This document shows positions 20,322-28,454 of a stretch of 64,000 bases of DNA, in pieces (the first letter of the stretch is position 1; each line of letters begins with the position of its first letter). The translations under genes and the position numbers were made by a program. Source of the stretch: Serpentinimonas raichei (GTDB taxonomy: Bacteria > Pseudomonadota > Gammaproteobacteria > Burkholderiales > Burkholderiaceae_C); NCBI RefSeq assembly GCF_000828895.1, contig NZ_AP014568.1, positions 471,699 through 535,698 of the forward strand, read 5' to 3'. The notes under the pieces are model-generated. The model did not search any database and had not been told where the DNA came from. It saw nothing but the letters and a program-made list of their open reading frames with translations.

Positions 20322-20344
20322 GCGGTCAACCCAGCGTTGACCGC
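20322..20344 (+). promoter_or_regulatory. Perfect 9-bp hairpin abutting the flhB start codon
   Basis: GCGGTCAAC and GTTGACCGC (20322-20330, 20336-20344) form a perfect stem with a 5-nt loop, ending 2 nt before the flhB ATG at 20347. No Shine-Dalgarno sequence lies outside it. In the transcript this would obstruct 30S binding and may tune flhB translation or be a protein-binding site. Confidence 0.5.
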
Positions 20345-20346
20345 CC

Positions 20347-21501
20347 ATGGAATCCTCCCAAGATAAAAACCTACCCGCCACCCCGCGCCGCCTGCAAAAG
20401 GCGCGCGAAGATGGACAGGTGCCGCGCGCCAAGGATTTGAGCAATCTGGTGGTGGTGGCGGGCGGTTTGGTGCTGTTGTGGTTCAGCGCCGCTTGGGCCT
20501 TTGAGCGCGTGAGTCAAATCATGCGCATCAGCTATGGTTTTAACGCCGAGATGCTGCGCCACCCCGAAGTCATGCTCGAAGTGCTGGCGCGCGCTGTGGT
20601 CGAAGGCCTGTGGTTTTACTTGCCCCTGGCGTTGGTGGTGGCCGTGCTGGCCGTGCTCTCGCTGCTGGCGGCGGGCTCCTTTGCCTGGAGCTTCAAGCCC
20701 ATCACACCCACGCTGTCTGACATCGGCCTCATCAGCGGCTTCAAGCGGGTGTTTTCGATGCAGCAGATGTTCGAGCTGCTCAAGCTGATTGGGGTCTCGG
20801 CCTTGTTGGCGCTGGTGGGTTGGTGGTTCGTGAGCAGCCATCTGCCAGCCTTTGGCTCGCTGCTGTTGCGCCCGCTGGAAAGCTCGATCGTGCAATTGGG
20901 GCAGTGGTTCATGCTGGGCGTGGGCGGTCTGCTGCTGGTGCTGCTGCTGGTGGCGCTGATCGACGTGCCGCTGCAGCAGTACCTGCACCGGCGCAACCTC
21001 AAGATGTCGCACCAGGAGGTGGTCGAGGAGCACAAAGAAACCGAGGGCAACCCGTGGCTGCGGGCCAAGCGCTTGCAGCGCCAGCGCGAACTGGCACAGG
21101 GCAGCAGCGTGGGCAGCGTGCCCTCGGCCGATTTGGTGCTGATGAACCCGACCCACTACGCGGTGGCGCTCAAATACGACGAAAAAACCATGGCTGCGCC
21201 CTACGTGATCGCCAAGGGGGCGGACCTGATCGCGCTGCGCATCCGCGACATGGCCAAAATGCACCAGATTCCGGTGCTCCAGTCGCCCATGCTGGCGCGC
21301 GCCCTCTACGCCCACACCGAAATCAACCAGCAGGTGCCGGCGCCGCTGTTCACAGCGGTGGCTCAGGTGCTGGCCTATGTGTACCGCCTGCGCGCCGCGC
21401 TGCGCGGGCAAGGCCCGATGCCGGGCCAGCCGCCAGAGCCCGAGGTGCCGCCCGAACTCGACCCGCACCATGACCTAGCCGTCGCCCCGGTGCCAGCCTA
21501 A
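20347..21501 (+). CDS. flhB: Flagellar type III export switch protein FlhB
   Basis: Integral membrane component of the flagellar export gate that switches substrate class. It starts with the conserved TPRRLQKAREDGQVPRAKDL region, has four membrane helices (about 30-55, 85-112, 140-165 and 180-210) and the autocleavage motif NPTH (about residues 267-270, in LMNPTHYAVALKYD). The 384 residues end in a Pro-rich tail. It heads flhB-flhA-flhF; a strong hairpin abuts its start. Confidence 0.96.
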   Translation: MESSQDKNLPATPRRLQKAREDGQVPRAKDLSNLVVVAGGLVLLWFSAAWAFERVSQIMRISYGFNAEMLRHPEVMLEVLARAVVEGLWFYLPLALVVAVLAVLSLLAAGSFAWSFKPITPTLSDIGLISGFKRVFSMQQMFELLKLIGVSALLALVGWWFVSSHLPAFGSLLLRPLESSIVQLGQWFMLGVGGLLLVLLLVALIDVPLQQYLHRRNLKMSHQEVVEEHKETEGNPWLRAKRLQRQRELAQGSSVGSVPSADLVLMNPTHYAVALKYDEKTMAAPYVIAKGADLIALRIRDMAKMHQIPVLQSPMLARALYAHTEINQQVPAPLFTAVAQVLAYVYRLRAALRGQGPMPGQPPEPEVPPELDPHHDLAVAPVPA

Positions 21502-21528
21502 GCCCGCCGACCCGATGCCGCAGCGCCC

Positions 21529-23619
21529 ATGAACGCCTTTTTACAAACCGCCCAAAACCTGTTGCGCACGCGCAGCGGTATTGGCGCCACGATTGCGGTG
21601 CCCATCTTGGTGCTGCTGCTGTTGGCGATGCTGGTGCTGCCGCTGCCGCCGTGGCTGCTGGACCTGCTCTTTACCCTCAACATCGCCATCGCGCTGATGG
21701 TGATGATGGTGGCCGCCTACATGCGGCGGGCGATGGACTTCATCGTCTTTCCCACCGTGTTGCTGCTCACCACCCTGATGCGCTTGGCGCTCAACGTGGC
21801 CTCGACCCGCGTGGTGCTGATGGAAGGGCACCAAGGCACCGGCGCCGCCGGCAACGTGATCGAGGCCTTTGGCACCTTTGTGGTGGGTGGCAACTTCGCC
21901 GTCGGGGTGATCGTGTTCCTGATTTTGGTGGTGATCAACTTCGTGGTGGTCACCAAGGGGGCCGAGCGCATCGCCGAAGTCGGGGCGCGCTTCACGCTCG
22001 ACGCCATGCCGGGCAAGCAGATGGCGATCGACGCCGACCTCAACGCCGGCGTCATCGACGACAAAGAGGCCAAGCAACGGCGCGCCGAAGTGGCCGAAGA
22101 AGCCGACTTTTTTGGCAACATGGACGGTGCCGCCAAGTTCGTGCGCGGCGACGCCATCGCCGGCATCCTGATCTTGCTCATCACCATGATCGGCGGTTTT
22201 GCGATCGGCATGCTGCAGCACGACATGAGCGCGGGCGACGCCTCGGCCACCTACGTCACACTGGCCATTGGCGATGCGCTGGCGGCCCAGATTCCGGCGC
22301 TGCTGATCTCGGTCGCGGCCGCGATGGTGGTCTCGCGCGTGGGCAAAGAAGAAGATTTGGGCCAGCAGATCGTGGGCCAGGTGTTCGATTCGCCCAAGGT
22401 GTTGGGCGTCACCGCGCTGGTGATGTTTTTGCTGGGCATCATCCCCGGCATGCCGAACGTGGTGTTTCTGGGTTTTGCCTTTTTGCTTGGCGGCATGGCG
22501 TTCTGGATCGGGTGGCAACAGCGCCAGAAAGAGGCGGCCAAGCTGCAGGCGCAGCAGCTTGCCAACACCCCGGTTTCGACCGACGGCGAAGCCTCGTGGA
22601 GCGATATGCAGCCCGTCGATCTGCTCGGGCTGGAACTGGGCTACCGCCTGATTCCGCTGGTGGACAAAACGCGCCAAGGCGATTTGCTCACCCGCATCAA
22701 GGGCGTGCGCAAAAAGTTTGCCCAAGATGTGGGCTTCTTGCCGCCGCCGGTGCACGTGCGCGACAACCTCGAGCTGCGCCCGAGCAGCTACCGCATCGCC
22801 TTGCGCGGCGTGGTGGTGGGCGAGGGCGAGGTGTTTCCGGGCCAGTTTCTGGCCATCAACCCAGGTCATATCCGCACCCCGCTCATCGGCACCCCGACCA
22901 CCGATCCGGCCTTTGGCCTGCCGGCGCACTGGATCGAGGAGCGGCAAAAAGAAAACGCCCAAATGGCCGGCTACACCGTGGTGGACTCGGAAACCGTGCT
23001 GGCCACCCACTTGTCGCACCTGATGCTGGTGCATGCGGCCAAGCTGCTCAGCCGCACCGAGGTGCAGGAGTTGGTGGCGCACGTGGCCAAGCTGGCGCCC
23101 AAGCTGATCGAGGAGGTGGTGCCGGCCATGGTGCCGATCGGCGTGTTTCACAAGGTGTTGCAACTGCTGCTGGAAGAGTCGGTGCACATCCGCGACATCC
23201 GCACCATCGTCGAGGTGCTGGCCGAGCACGCCGGCCAGACGCAAGATGCGGCCGAACTGGCGCGCCGCATCCGGCAGGCGCTGGCACCGGCCATCGTGCA
23301 GCAAATCTACGGCCCCGTGAGCGAACTGGAAGTGATCGCCATCGAGCCCGGGCTGGAGCGGCTGCTGACGCAGGCCCTGAGCGGGCAGGGCGCACTCGAC
23401 CCCGGCGTGGCCGAGATGCTCACCCAGTCGGCGGCCAAGGTCGCGAACCGGCAGGAGGAAAAAGGCATCCCGGCCTGCCTGCTGGTGCCCGACTCCATCC
23501 GCAGCGCCATGGCGCGCCTGCTCAAGCGCGCCGCGCCGCGTCTGCAGGTGCTGGCGCACAGCGAAATTCCTGATACCCATTTGATCCGCATCGGCCCAAT
23601 ACTCGGAGAGCCCGCATGA
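21529..23619 (+). CDS. flhA: Flagellar type III export gate protein FlhA
   Basis: A 696-residue export-gate protein. The N-terminal half has about eight membrane helices with the FHIPEP signature region (RLALNVASTRVVL, GAERIAEVGARFTLDAMPGK). The soluble C-terminal half (about 340-696) docks chaperone-substrate complexes. ATG 21529 is 27 bp after flhB, and its stop overlaps the flhF start (ATGA), so flhB-A-F are coupled. Confidence 0.97.
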   Translation: MNAFLQTAQNLLRTRSGIGATIAVPILVLLLLAMLVLPLPPWLLDLLFTLNIAIALMVMMVAAYMRRAMDFIVFPTVLLLTTLMRLALNVASTRVVLMEGHQGTGAAGNVIEAFGTFVVGGNFAVGVIVFLILVVINFVVVTKGAERIAEVGARFTLDAMPGKQMAIDADLNAGVIDDKEAKQRRAEVAEEADFFGNMDGAAKFVRGDAIAGILILLITMIGGFAIGMLQHDMSAGDASATYVTLAIGDALAAQIPALLISVAAAMVVSRVGKEEDLGQQIVGQVFDSPKVLGVTALVMFLLGIIPGMPNVVFLGFAFLLGGMAFWIGWQQRQKEAAKLQAQQLANTPVSTDGEASWSDMQPVDLLGLELGYRLIPLVDKTRQGDLLTRIKGVRKKFAQDVGFLPPPVHVRDNLELRPSSYRIALRGVVVGEGEVFPGQFLAINPGHIRTPLIGTPTTDPAFGLPAHWIEERQKENAQMAGYTVVDSETVLATHLSHLMLVHAAKLLSRTEVQELVAHVAKLAPKLIEEVVPAMVPIGVFHKVLQLLLEESVHIRDIRTIVEVLAEHAGQTQDAAELARRIRQALAPAIVQQIYGPVSELEVIAIEPGLERLLTQALSGQGALDPGVAEMLTQSAAKVANRQEEKGIPACLLVPDSIRSAMARLLKRAAPRLQVLAHSEIPDTHLIRIGPILGEPA

Positions 23620-25175
23620 ACGCCCAACGCTTTATTGCCCCCAATTCGCGCGAAGCCATGGCGCTGGCCAAGGCCACCTTTGGCGACAGCGCCGTGATTT
23701 TGTCGAGCCGCTCCGTCGAGCAAGGGTTTGAGGTGGTGGCCACCAGCGAGGCCGACCTGGGGCAGTTGCGCACCCAGGTCGCGGCGGCGCCCAACCCAAC
23801 GCAACGGCCCAGCGAACGGGTGCAACGCGCCAACCTGCAACAACGCGCCGAGAACCAGTTGCCGCGCCAATCGGCGGGCAGCAGCGTGGCGCAAGACACC
23901 GAAGCCATGGCCATGAGCACCCTGTCGTTCCAGGACTACGTGCGCGAGCGCATGCTGCGCAAACGCCGCGAAGTTCTGCAGGCGCCGCAGGCCGCTGACA
24001 TGCCGCAACGCGAACCGGCGCCCCAAGAGCCGCTGCGCGCCCAAGGCGGGGTGCCGGCACGCAGCGCCGCGCCCGCGCGCGACGGCTCGCGGCTGCAGCC
24101 AGAGGAATTCGACGTGCGCTTGCGTTTTGCCCAGACCCCCCAGGAGCCGCCCAGGCCCAAAGCGCGCCCAGCCCCAGCCCCCGCACAGCCCGAGCCCAGC
24201 GTGGCCGCGGCAGCCACCCCAGCTGCGGCAGCGCGCCTGACCGAGCAGATCGACAAACTCCAAGCCATGATGGAGGAGCGGCTCAGCACCTTGGCTTGGC
24301 TCGGGCAGGCCAAACAAAACCCGATCGAGGCCGGGCTGCTGCTCAAACTCATCCGTTGCGGCTACTCGCCCACCGTGGCACGCGCCGTGATGGAGCGTCT
24401 GCCCGAGAGCTACGCCCCCGCCGAGGCCTTTCGCTGGACGCAAGAGGTGCTGGCGCGCAACCTGCGCACCCACCGCGAGGCCGGCCACCTCTGTGACGAA
24501 GGCGGGGTGTTTGCCCTCGTGGGGGCCACCGGGGTGGGCAAAACCACCACCGCGGCCAAGCTGGCGGCGCAATGCGTGCAGGCCTATGGATCGAGCAGCA
24601 TTGGCCTGATCACACTCGACAGCTACCGCGTGGCCGGTTACGAGCAGCTGCGCTCCTATGCGCGCATGCTGGGCGTGGTGGCGCACCTGGCGCACGACCG
24701 CGCCGCGCTGCAAGATTTGCTGGAGCTGCTGGCCAACAAACGCATGGTGATCATCGACACCGCAGGCTTGGGCCAAAAAGACCCGCGCATTGCCGAAATG
24801 ATGGAGCTGCTGGCGGCGCCGAGCATCAAAAAACTGCTGGTGCTCAACGCCGGCGCGCATGGCGACACCCTCGAAGAGGTGGTGCATGCCTACCAGGGGC
24901 CCAGCCTGCACGGCGTGGTGTTGTCCAAGCTCGACGAGGCCGCCAAGCTCGGCCCGGCGCTCGACACCCTAATCCGGCACCAGCTGGTGCTGCGTGGCCT
25001 GAGCACCGGCCAGCGCGTGCCCGAAGACTGGCAGCGCCCCGACGCCCCCACGCTGGTGCGGCTCTCGATGGCCACCAGCGGCAAATCGGCCTTTGATCCG
25101 CAGTCGGCCGAGTTGCCCCTGTACTTTGCCGAATCGGGTCAAGAGCGGGTGGCCTTGGATGGGCGTCATGCGTGA
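23616..25175 (+). CDS. flhF: Flagellar biosynthesis GTPase FlhF
   Basis: SRP-type GTPase that sets flagellar position. It has an N-terminal B domain (MNAQRFIAPNSREAMALAKATFG), a long Pro/Ala-rich linker (about 60-200), the N domain and the G domain with P-loop GATGVGKTTTAAK (about residue 302), LDSYRVAGYEQLR (G2), DTAGLGQKD (G3) and LSKLDEA (G4). The 519 residues are within range. Its normal partner FlhG stimulates GTP hydrolysis; the protein encoded next keeps the activating N-terminal motif but has lost the ATPase loop. Confidence 0.95.
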   Translation: MNAQRFIAPNSREAMALAKATFGDSAVILSSRSVEQGFEVVATSEADLGQLRTQVAAAPNPTQRPSERVQRANLQQRAENQLPRQSAGSSVAQDTEAMAMSTLSFQDYVRERMLRKRREVLQAPQAADMPQREPAPQEPLRAQGGVPARSAAPARDGSRLQPEEFDVRLRFAQTPQEPPRPKARPAPAPAQPEPSVAAAATPAAAARLTEQIDKLQAMMEERLSTLAWLGQAKQNPIEAGLLLKLIRCGYSPTVARAVMERLPESYAPAEAFRWTQEVLARNLRTHREAGHLCDEGGVFALVGATGVGKTTTAAKLAAQCVQAYGSSSIGLITLDSYRVAGYEQLRSYARMLGVVAHLAHDRAALQDLLELLANKRMVIIDTAGLGQKDPRIAEMMELLAAPSIKKLLVLNAGAHGDTLEEVVHAYQGPSLHGVVLSKLDEAAKLGPALDTLIRHQLVLRGLSTGQRVPEDWQRPDAPTLVRLSMATSGKSAFDPQSAELPLYFAESGQERVALDGRHA

Positions 25176-25908
25176 GTTGGGCTTCGACCAAGCCGCCGGC
25201 CTGGCGGCCCTGGGCTTGCGGCCACCCAGGCGCTTGCTGCCGGTGGTGCAAAGCCCCGACCGCGCGCTCACCGAGGCGCTGCTGACGCAGCTCGAGTGCG
25301 GCTTGCACGGGCTCGGCCTGAGCGTGCTGCGCTTCGAGGGTTTGCCCGCTGCGGGTGGGCCGCTTGCGCTCAGCGGCGCAGGGCTGGGCGATTGGGACGA
25401 GTTGCTGCCACCCTCTGGGGTGCTGCTCTGGCAGGCCCCGCTGGAGGCGTGGGCGGTGCTGTTGGCCGACAGCCAGGCGCGCCCCCTGGTGGTGCTCAAC
25501 CCCACTCCAGCCAGTTTGGTGTACGCCTACAACGCGCTTAAGGTGCTGTGGCAGGTGGCGGCCTTGCGGCCCTTGGTGCTGTGGCTGCCCGATGCCGAAG
25601 CGGCCTCTGGCGGGTCAAGGCCTTGGGCCCCAGGCAGTGAGCCCGCCCAGGTGCAGACGCTGCGCCAGCAGGCGTGGTTGCGTCTGGGCCTGCGGCCGAC
25701 GGTGTGGCCGCTCGGGTATGATCGTCAGCGGGGTGTCTTGCACCCAGCGGCCGATGAGTCCTGTGCGCAACGGGTTCTGGAAACGGCGTTGGTGCTGCAA
25801 GATAGCGTGAGACATCCCCATGTTCATTCCATATCAAACGATTTTTTCGCGCTTTCAGCTGATCAGACCAGCGGAGTTCCTGATGTACACCGCCAAAGGT
25901 ACGCTTGA
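25168..25908 (+). CDS. Degenerate FlhG (FleN/YlxH)-like protein lacking the MinD P-loop
   Basis: This gene fills the flhG position between flhF and fliA. It begins MRELGFDQAAGL, matching the N-terminal DQAxGL helix by which FlhG activates the FlhF GTPase. The segment LVVLNPTPASLVYAYNALKV (residues 108-127) resembles the MinD/FlhG strand-helix that normally reads VVxTPEPTxxxDAYALIK. No Walker A (GKGGVGK) and no convincing Walker B are present; the P-loop region reads LLPVVQSPDRALTEALL. At 246 residues it is slightly short. ATG 25159 is an alternative start; both overlap flhF. The 3' end overlaps fliA by 26 bp. I infer a pseudo-ATPase FlhG; an unrelated protein is possible. Confidence 0.6.
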   Translation: MRELGFDQAAGLAALGLRPPRRLLPVVQSPDRALTEALLTQLECGLHGLGLSVLRFEGLPAAGGPLALSGAGLGDWDELLPPSGVLLWQAPLEAWAVLLADSQARPLVVLNPTPASLVYAYNALKVLWQVAALRPLVLWLPDAEAASGGSRPWAPGSEPAQVQTLRQQAWLRLGLRPTVWPLGYDRQRGVLHPAADESCAQRVLETALVLQDSVRHPHVHSISNDFFALSADQTSGVPDVHRQRYA

Positions 25909-26599
25909 CCGCGATGCCCAACTCCAACGATACAGCCCCCTGGTGGTCCGCTTGGCGCATCATCTGATGGCCCGGCTGCCCGCCAGCGTCCAAATCGACG
26001 ACCTGATCCAAGTCGGCATGATCGGCCTCAATGAAGCCTTGTCGCGCTTCGAGCCCACGCAGGGGGTGCAGTTCGAGACCTTTGCCAGCCAGCGCATACG
26101 CGGGGCCATGCTCGATGAGCTGCGCGACGGCGACTGGCTCTCGCGCAGCTCGCGCAAGCAGCAAAAAGACATCGAGGCGGCGGTGCAGCGGCTGGAGCAG
26201 CGGCTGCAGCGGGTGCCGCGCGAATCCGAAATCGCGCACGAGCTGGGCTTGTCGCTTGCCGAGTACCAAGAGAGCCTGACGCGGGTGCGCGGCACCCAAC
26301 TGGTGTACCTCGAAGACCTGGCCGGTGCCGGTGAGGACGACCAGTTTTTAGACCGTTACCTGCCCGCCGACGACAGCGCCAACCCACAAACCATGCTGAG
26401 CGACCAGCGCATGCGCACGGCGCTGATCGAGGGCATCAACAAGCTGCCCGAGCGCGAGCAATACGTGATGAGCATGTACTACGAGCACGACATGAACCTC
26501 AAAGAGATTGCGGCCGTGCTGGGGGTGACCGAATCGCGCGTGAGCCAGTTGCACAGCCAATCGATTGCCCGGCTGCGGGCGCGGCTGCGCGAACACTAA
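25883..26599 (+). CDS. fliA: Flagellar sigma factor sigma-28
   Basis: Sigma factor for late flagellar and chemotaxis genes. It has region 2 (DLIQVGMIGLNEALSRFEP, FETFASQRIRGAMLDELR), region 3 (VPRESEIAHELGLSLAEYQ) and region 4 with an HTH (LKEIAAVLGVTESRVSQLHS). ATG 25883 gives 238 residues, the family length, with GGAG 8 nt upstream; an earlier in-frame ATG at 25820 would add 21 unlikely residues. It is held inactive by FlgM, encoded convergently nearby. Confidence 0.95.
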   Translation: MYTAKGTLDRDAQLQRYSPLVVRLAHHLMARLPASVQIDDLIQVGMIGLNEALSRFEPTQGVQFETFASQRIRGAMLDELRDGDWLSRSSRKQQKDIEAAVQRLEQRLQRVPRESEIAHELGLSLAEYQESLTRVRGTQLVYLEDLAGAGEDDQFLDRYLPADDSANPQTMLSDQRMRTALIEGINKLPEREQYVMSMYYEHDMNLKEIAAVLGVTESRVSQLHSQSIARLRARLREH

Positions 26600-26645
26600 A
26601 GCCTGGGGTCGGTGCGGTGCCTTGCGCCGCCGGGGTCTAGGCTTT
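26598..26645. terminator. Possible bidirectional terminator between fliA and flgN
   Basis: AAAGCCT (26598-26604) and AGGCTTT (26639-26645) are perfect inverted repeats around a GC-rich centre that can also pair (GCGG/CCGC). They span the fliA and flgN stop codons of two convergent genes. The middle pairs poorly and the T tract is short, so this is tentative. Confidence 0.3.
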
Positions 26646-27062
26646 GAGGTAGCCGCCGCCGTTGCCGCTGGCGAGCGGGCCAGAAAATGGGTTGGCGCGG
26701 CCAGCCAAGCGGCTGTAGGCCTTGACGTGGTCGGCCGGGAACAGGGCGTCGAGCGCGCGCTGCGTGCGCGCCGACAGCTTGCTATTGAGTGCCAGCAGGG
26801 CTTGCAACTCGTGAGCCACTTGCTGCAGCAGCGCCGCCGTTGCGGGGGGCATGGGGCCGCTTAGCGCAGCCGCTTGCAAAGTGGGGAGGTTGCGTTCTAA
26901 CGCACGGGACAGATCGGCCACGAGGCCGATGAAGGGCTCGGCGTCATCGCGCCCGATCGATTCGAGGCCGCTTTGGTGGGCGGCCGCAATGGCTGCATGC
27001 AAACCCAGCAGCGCCTGCTGTGCGGCCTGCCAAGGCGGCGGCACGGCGGCGGCAGCGCTCAT
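26637..27062 (-). CDS. flgN: Flagellar export chaperone FlgN
   Basis: A 141-residue, largely helical cytoplasmic protein. FlgN chaperones the hook-filament junction proteins FlgK and FlgL. It contains the central helix AALLQQVAHELQALLALNSKLSART, typical of FlgN, and ends SGPLASGNGGGYLKA. The start overlaps the flgM stop (ATGA), the usual flgM-flgN coupling. Identification rests on helical character, length and the flgM neighbour. Confidence 0.82.
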   Translation of the reverse strand: MSAAAAVPPPWQAAQQALLGLHAAIAAAHQSGLESIGRDDAEPFIGLVADLSRALERNLPTLQAAALSGPMPPATAALLQQVAHELQALLALNSKLSARTQRALDALFPADHVKAYSRLAGRANPFSGPLASGNGGGYLKA

Positions 27063-27421
27063 CGGCCCGGCTGGACGGGCTGCTCGTTGCGCGGGGCGGC
27101 AGCCGCCACACTCAGCATGTCGCGCGCGCTGGCGATCAGGCGGTCAGCGATGGCTTCGGCATTGACCGAAAACGAACCGTTTTGAATGGCGCTGCGCATG
27201 GCCTGCACTTTTTCGGCATTGAACACATCGGTGCCCGAGCGCGCGACGTTGTTGGTCATGCTTTGCGTCACCGGCGACAGCCGAACCTCGACGCTGGCTG
27301 GGGCGTCTGGGGCGGCTGTGCTGGTGGCAGCCTGCGCAGGCACGGCCGCACGCTCCAGCGACCGCGACTGGGCGAGGGAGGCAGGGGTGACGGGCTTGTC
27401 GGAAAGGCTGTTGATGTTCAT
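27059..27421 (-). CDS. flgM: Anti-sigma-28 factor FlgM
   Basis: Inhibitor of FliA that leaves the cell through the finished hook, releasing sigma-28. The N-terminal half is disordered; the C-terminal helices (FNAEKVQAMRSAIQNGSFSV, AIADRLIASARDML) bind FliA. ATG 27421 (MNINSLSDKP) gives 120 residues with GGAG upstream. Its promoter is an exact sigma-28 site (27463-27489), giving the classic feedback loop. Translationally coupled to flgN. Confidence 0.93.
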   Translation of the reverse strand: MNINSLSDKPVTPASLAQSRSLERAAVPAQAATSTAAPDAPASVEVRLSPVTQSMTNNVARSGTDVFNAEKVQAMRSAIQNGSFSVNAEAIADRLIASARDMLSVAAAAPRNEQPVQPGR

Positions 27422-27434
27422 GACACGCTCCAAA

Positions 27435-27489
27435 CCCCACTTGAGTGGGGCGGTTGAGAGCTTTATCGGCCAAAGATGGGCAGACTTTA
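27435..27489 (-). promoter_or_regulatory. Sigma-28 (FliA) promoter of flgM-flgN and a 5'-UTR hairpin
   Basis: On the minus strand, TAAAGTCT (27489-27482) and GCCGATAA (27470-27463) are separated by 11 bp. The -10 is perfect and the -35 differs from the TAAAGTTT consensus in one base. Between promoter and gene, CCCCAC-4 nt-GTGGGG (27435-27450) can form a small hairpin just upstream of the flgM ribosome-binding site. Confidence 0.88.
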
Positions 27490-27523
27490 ACCCTATTTTG
27501 GCTTTTTGGGTGTCTTTTTTAAG

Positions 27524-28282
27524 TCACATCCGGACTTCAACCGTTTGCCCGTCGCGCACCACGCCGCTGACCACTTTGCGGTTCGGCAGGCGCACCCGCA
27601 CCGTTTGCCCGAGTATGCCGTGTTGCAGCGCCGTGCCTGCAGCATACAGGCTAAAGCCCGGTCCCTGCATAGCCAGGCGCACCTGGGTGCCTGAGGCAAA
27701 CACCTGCGGTGCGCGCACCATGCCCGGGCGCAGCACCTGGCCGGGTTGCAGGGTTTGGCTGGCTGCCAAGCCCAGCCATTGCGCGGACTGCGTCAGGGGC
27801 AGGGCCGTGCTGGCGGCCCAATCGGACTCGATGGGCTCCACGTCTTCCGGGCGCAGCGGCGTGCCAGCGGCTACCGGCTGGCGCAGCGCCCAAGACGGGC
27901 CCCACACGCGCACCTGAATTGGCAGAAACACGCTCCACGCCACCGGGCCTTGGGTGCAGCGCAGCCCAATGCGGGTGCGCCCCCAGAGTCGGGTGCCCGC
28001 GGGCAGAAACGGTTCCACACGCTGGCACGGGGCCAGCCGCAAGCGGCTGTCGAAACGCCCCACCTCCACCTCGGGGCGCAGCGGCAGGCTGGGGTCGAGC
28101 TGGGCCAGCAGTTGCTGGTTGATCCATTGTTCGGTTTGTTGCGACCACTGCGCTGGCCCGCTGACGCTGCCTGCAGCGCTGAAGCCACTGGCCGCTAGGC
28201 CCAACACCCACGGCAACGCCCACCGCAGCCAGCCCCGGGTGGGCAAGGCCGGTCGGGTGGGGATTGAGCGGGGTGGTGACAT
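27524..28282 (-). CDS. flgA: Flagellar P-ring assembly chaperone FlgA
   Basis: Periplasmic chaperone for FlgI. It has an N-terminal signal peptide (WLRWALPWVLGLAASGFSAAG), an N-terminal domain with conserved Cys pairs (LAPCQRVEPF, GLRCTQG) and a C-terminal SAF-type domain ending in VRVRLPNRKVVSGVV. The 252 residues are typical. It is transcribed away from flgB across a 172-bp divergent region with an FlhDC-like operator. Confidence 0.92.
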   Translation of the reverse strand: MSPPRSIPTRPALPTRGWLRWALPWVLGLAASGFSAAGSVSGPAQWSQQTEQWINQQLLAQLDPSLPLRPEVEVGRFDSRLRLAPCQRVEPFLPAGTRLWGRTRIGLRCTQGPVAWSVFLPIQVRVWGPSWALRQPVAAGTPLRPEDVEPIESDWAASTALPLTQSAQWLGLAASQTLQPGQVLRPGMVRAPQVFASGTQVRLAMQGPGFSLYAAGTALQHGILGQTVRVRLPNRKVVSGVVRDGQTVEVRM

Positions 28283-28330
28283 GGGGCAAGGAGAGGTTGC
28301 GCCAACTGTAGTCAGTCGCCGGATCGGCTA

Positions 28331-28371
28331 AAGCGGAATAAGCGCGGCCTTGGTTCAGTTATTCCGCGCTT
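28331..28371. promoter_or_regulatory. FlhDC-like inverted-repeat operator between flgA and flgB
   Basis: AAGCGGAATAA (28331-28341) faces TTATTCCGCGCTT (28359-28371), an imperfect inverted repeat with 17 bp between arms. The arms resemble FlhD4C2 half sites, and the position between divergent flgA and flgB is where FlhDC binds in enteric bacteria. The assignment is by pattern and context only; no flhDC is in this window. Confidence 0.5.
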
Positions 28372-28454
28372 GGATTGGGCTCAAGTTTTCCACAATCGCT
28401 GCATCGGGGGCCATTGGTTTCGTGCCCCCGGCCCTTCCACACCAGGAGCGCAGC

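Noticed and set aside
21541..23580. 679-codon frame antisense to flhA
   Set aside because: His/Gln-rich antisense shadow of a conserved gene in GC-rich DNA.
28381..28407. Full sigma-28 promoter before flgB
   Set aside because: TCAAGTTT is a fair -35, but neither 11- nor 12-bp spacing gives a GCCGATAA-like -10; reported only as a shared motif.
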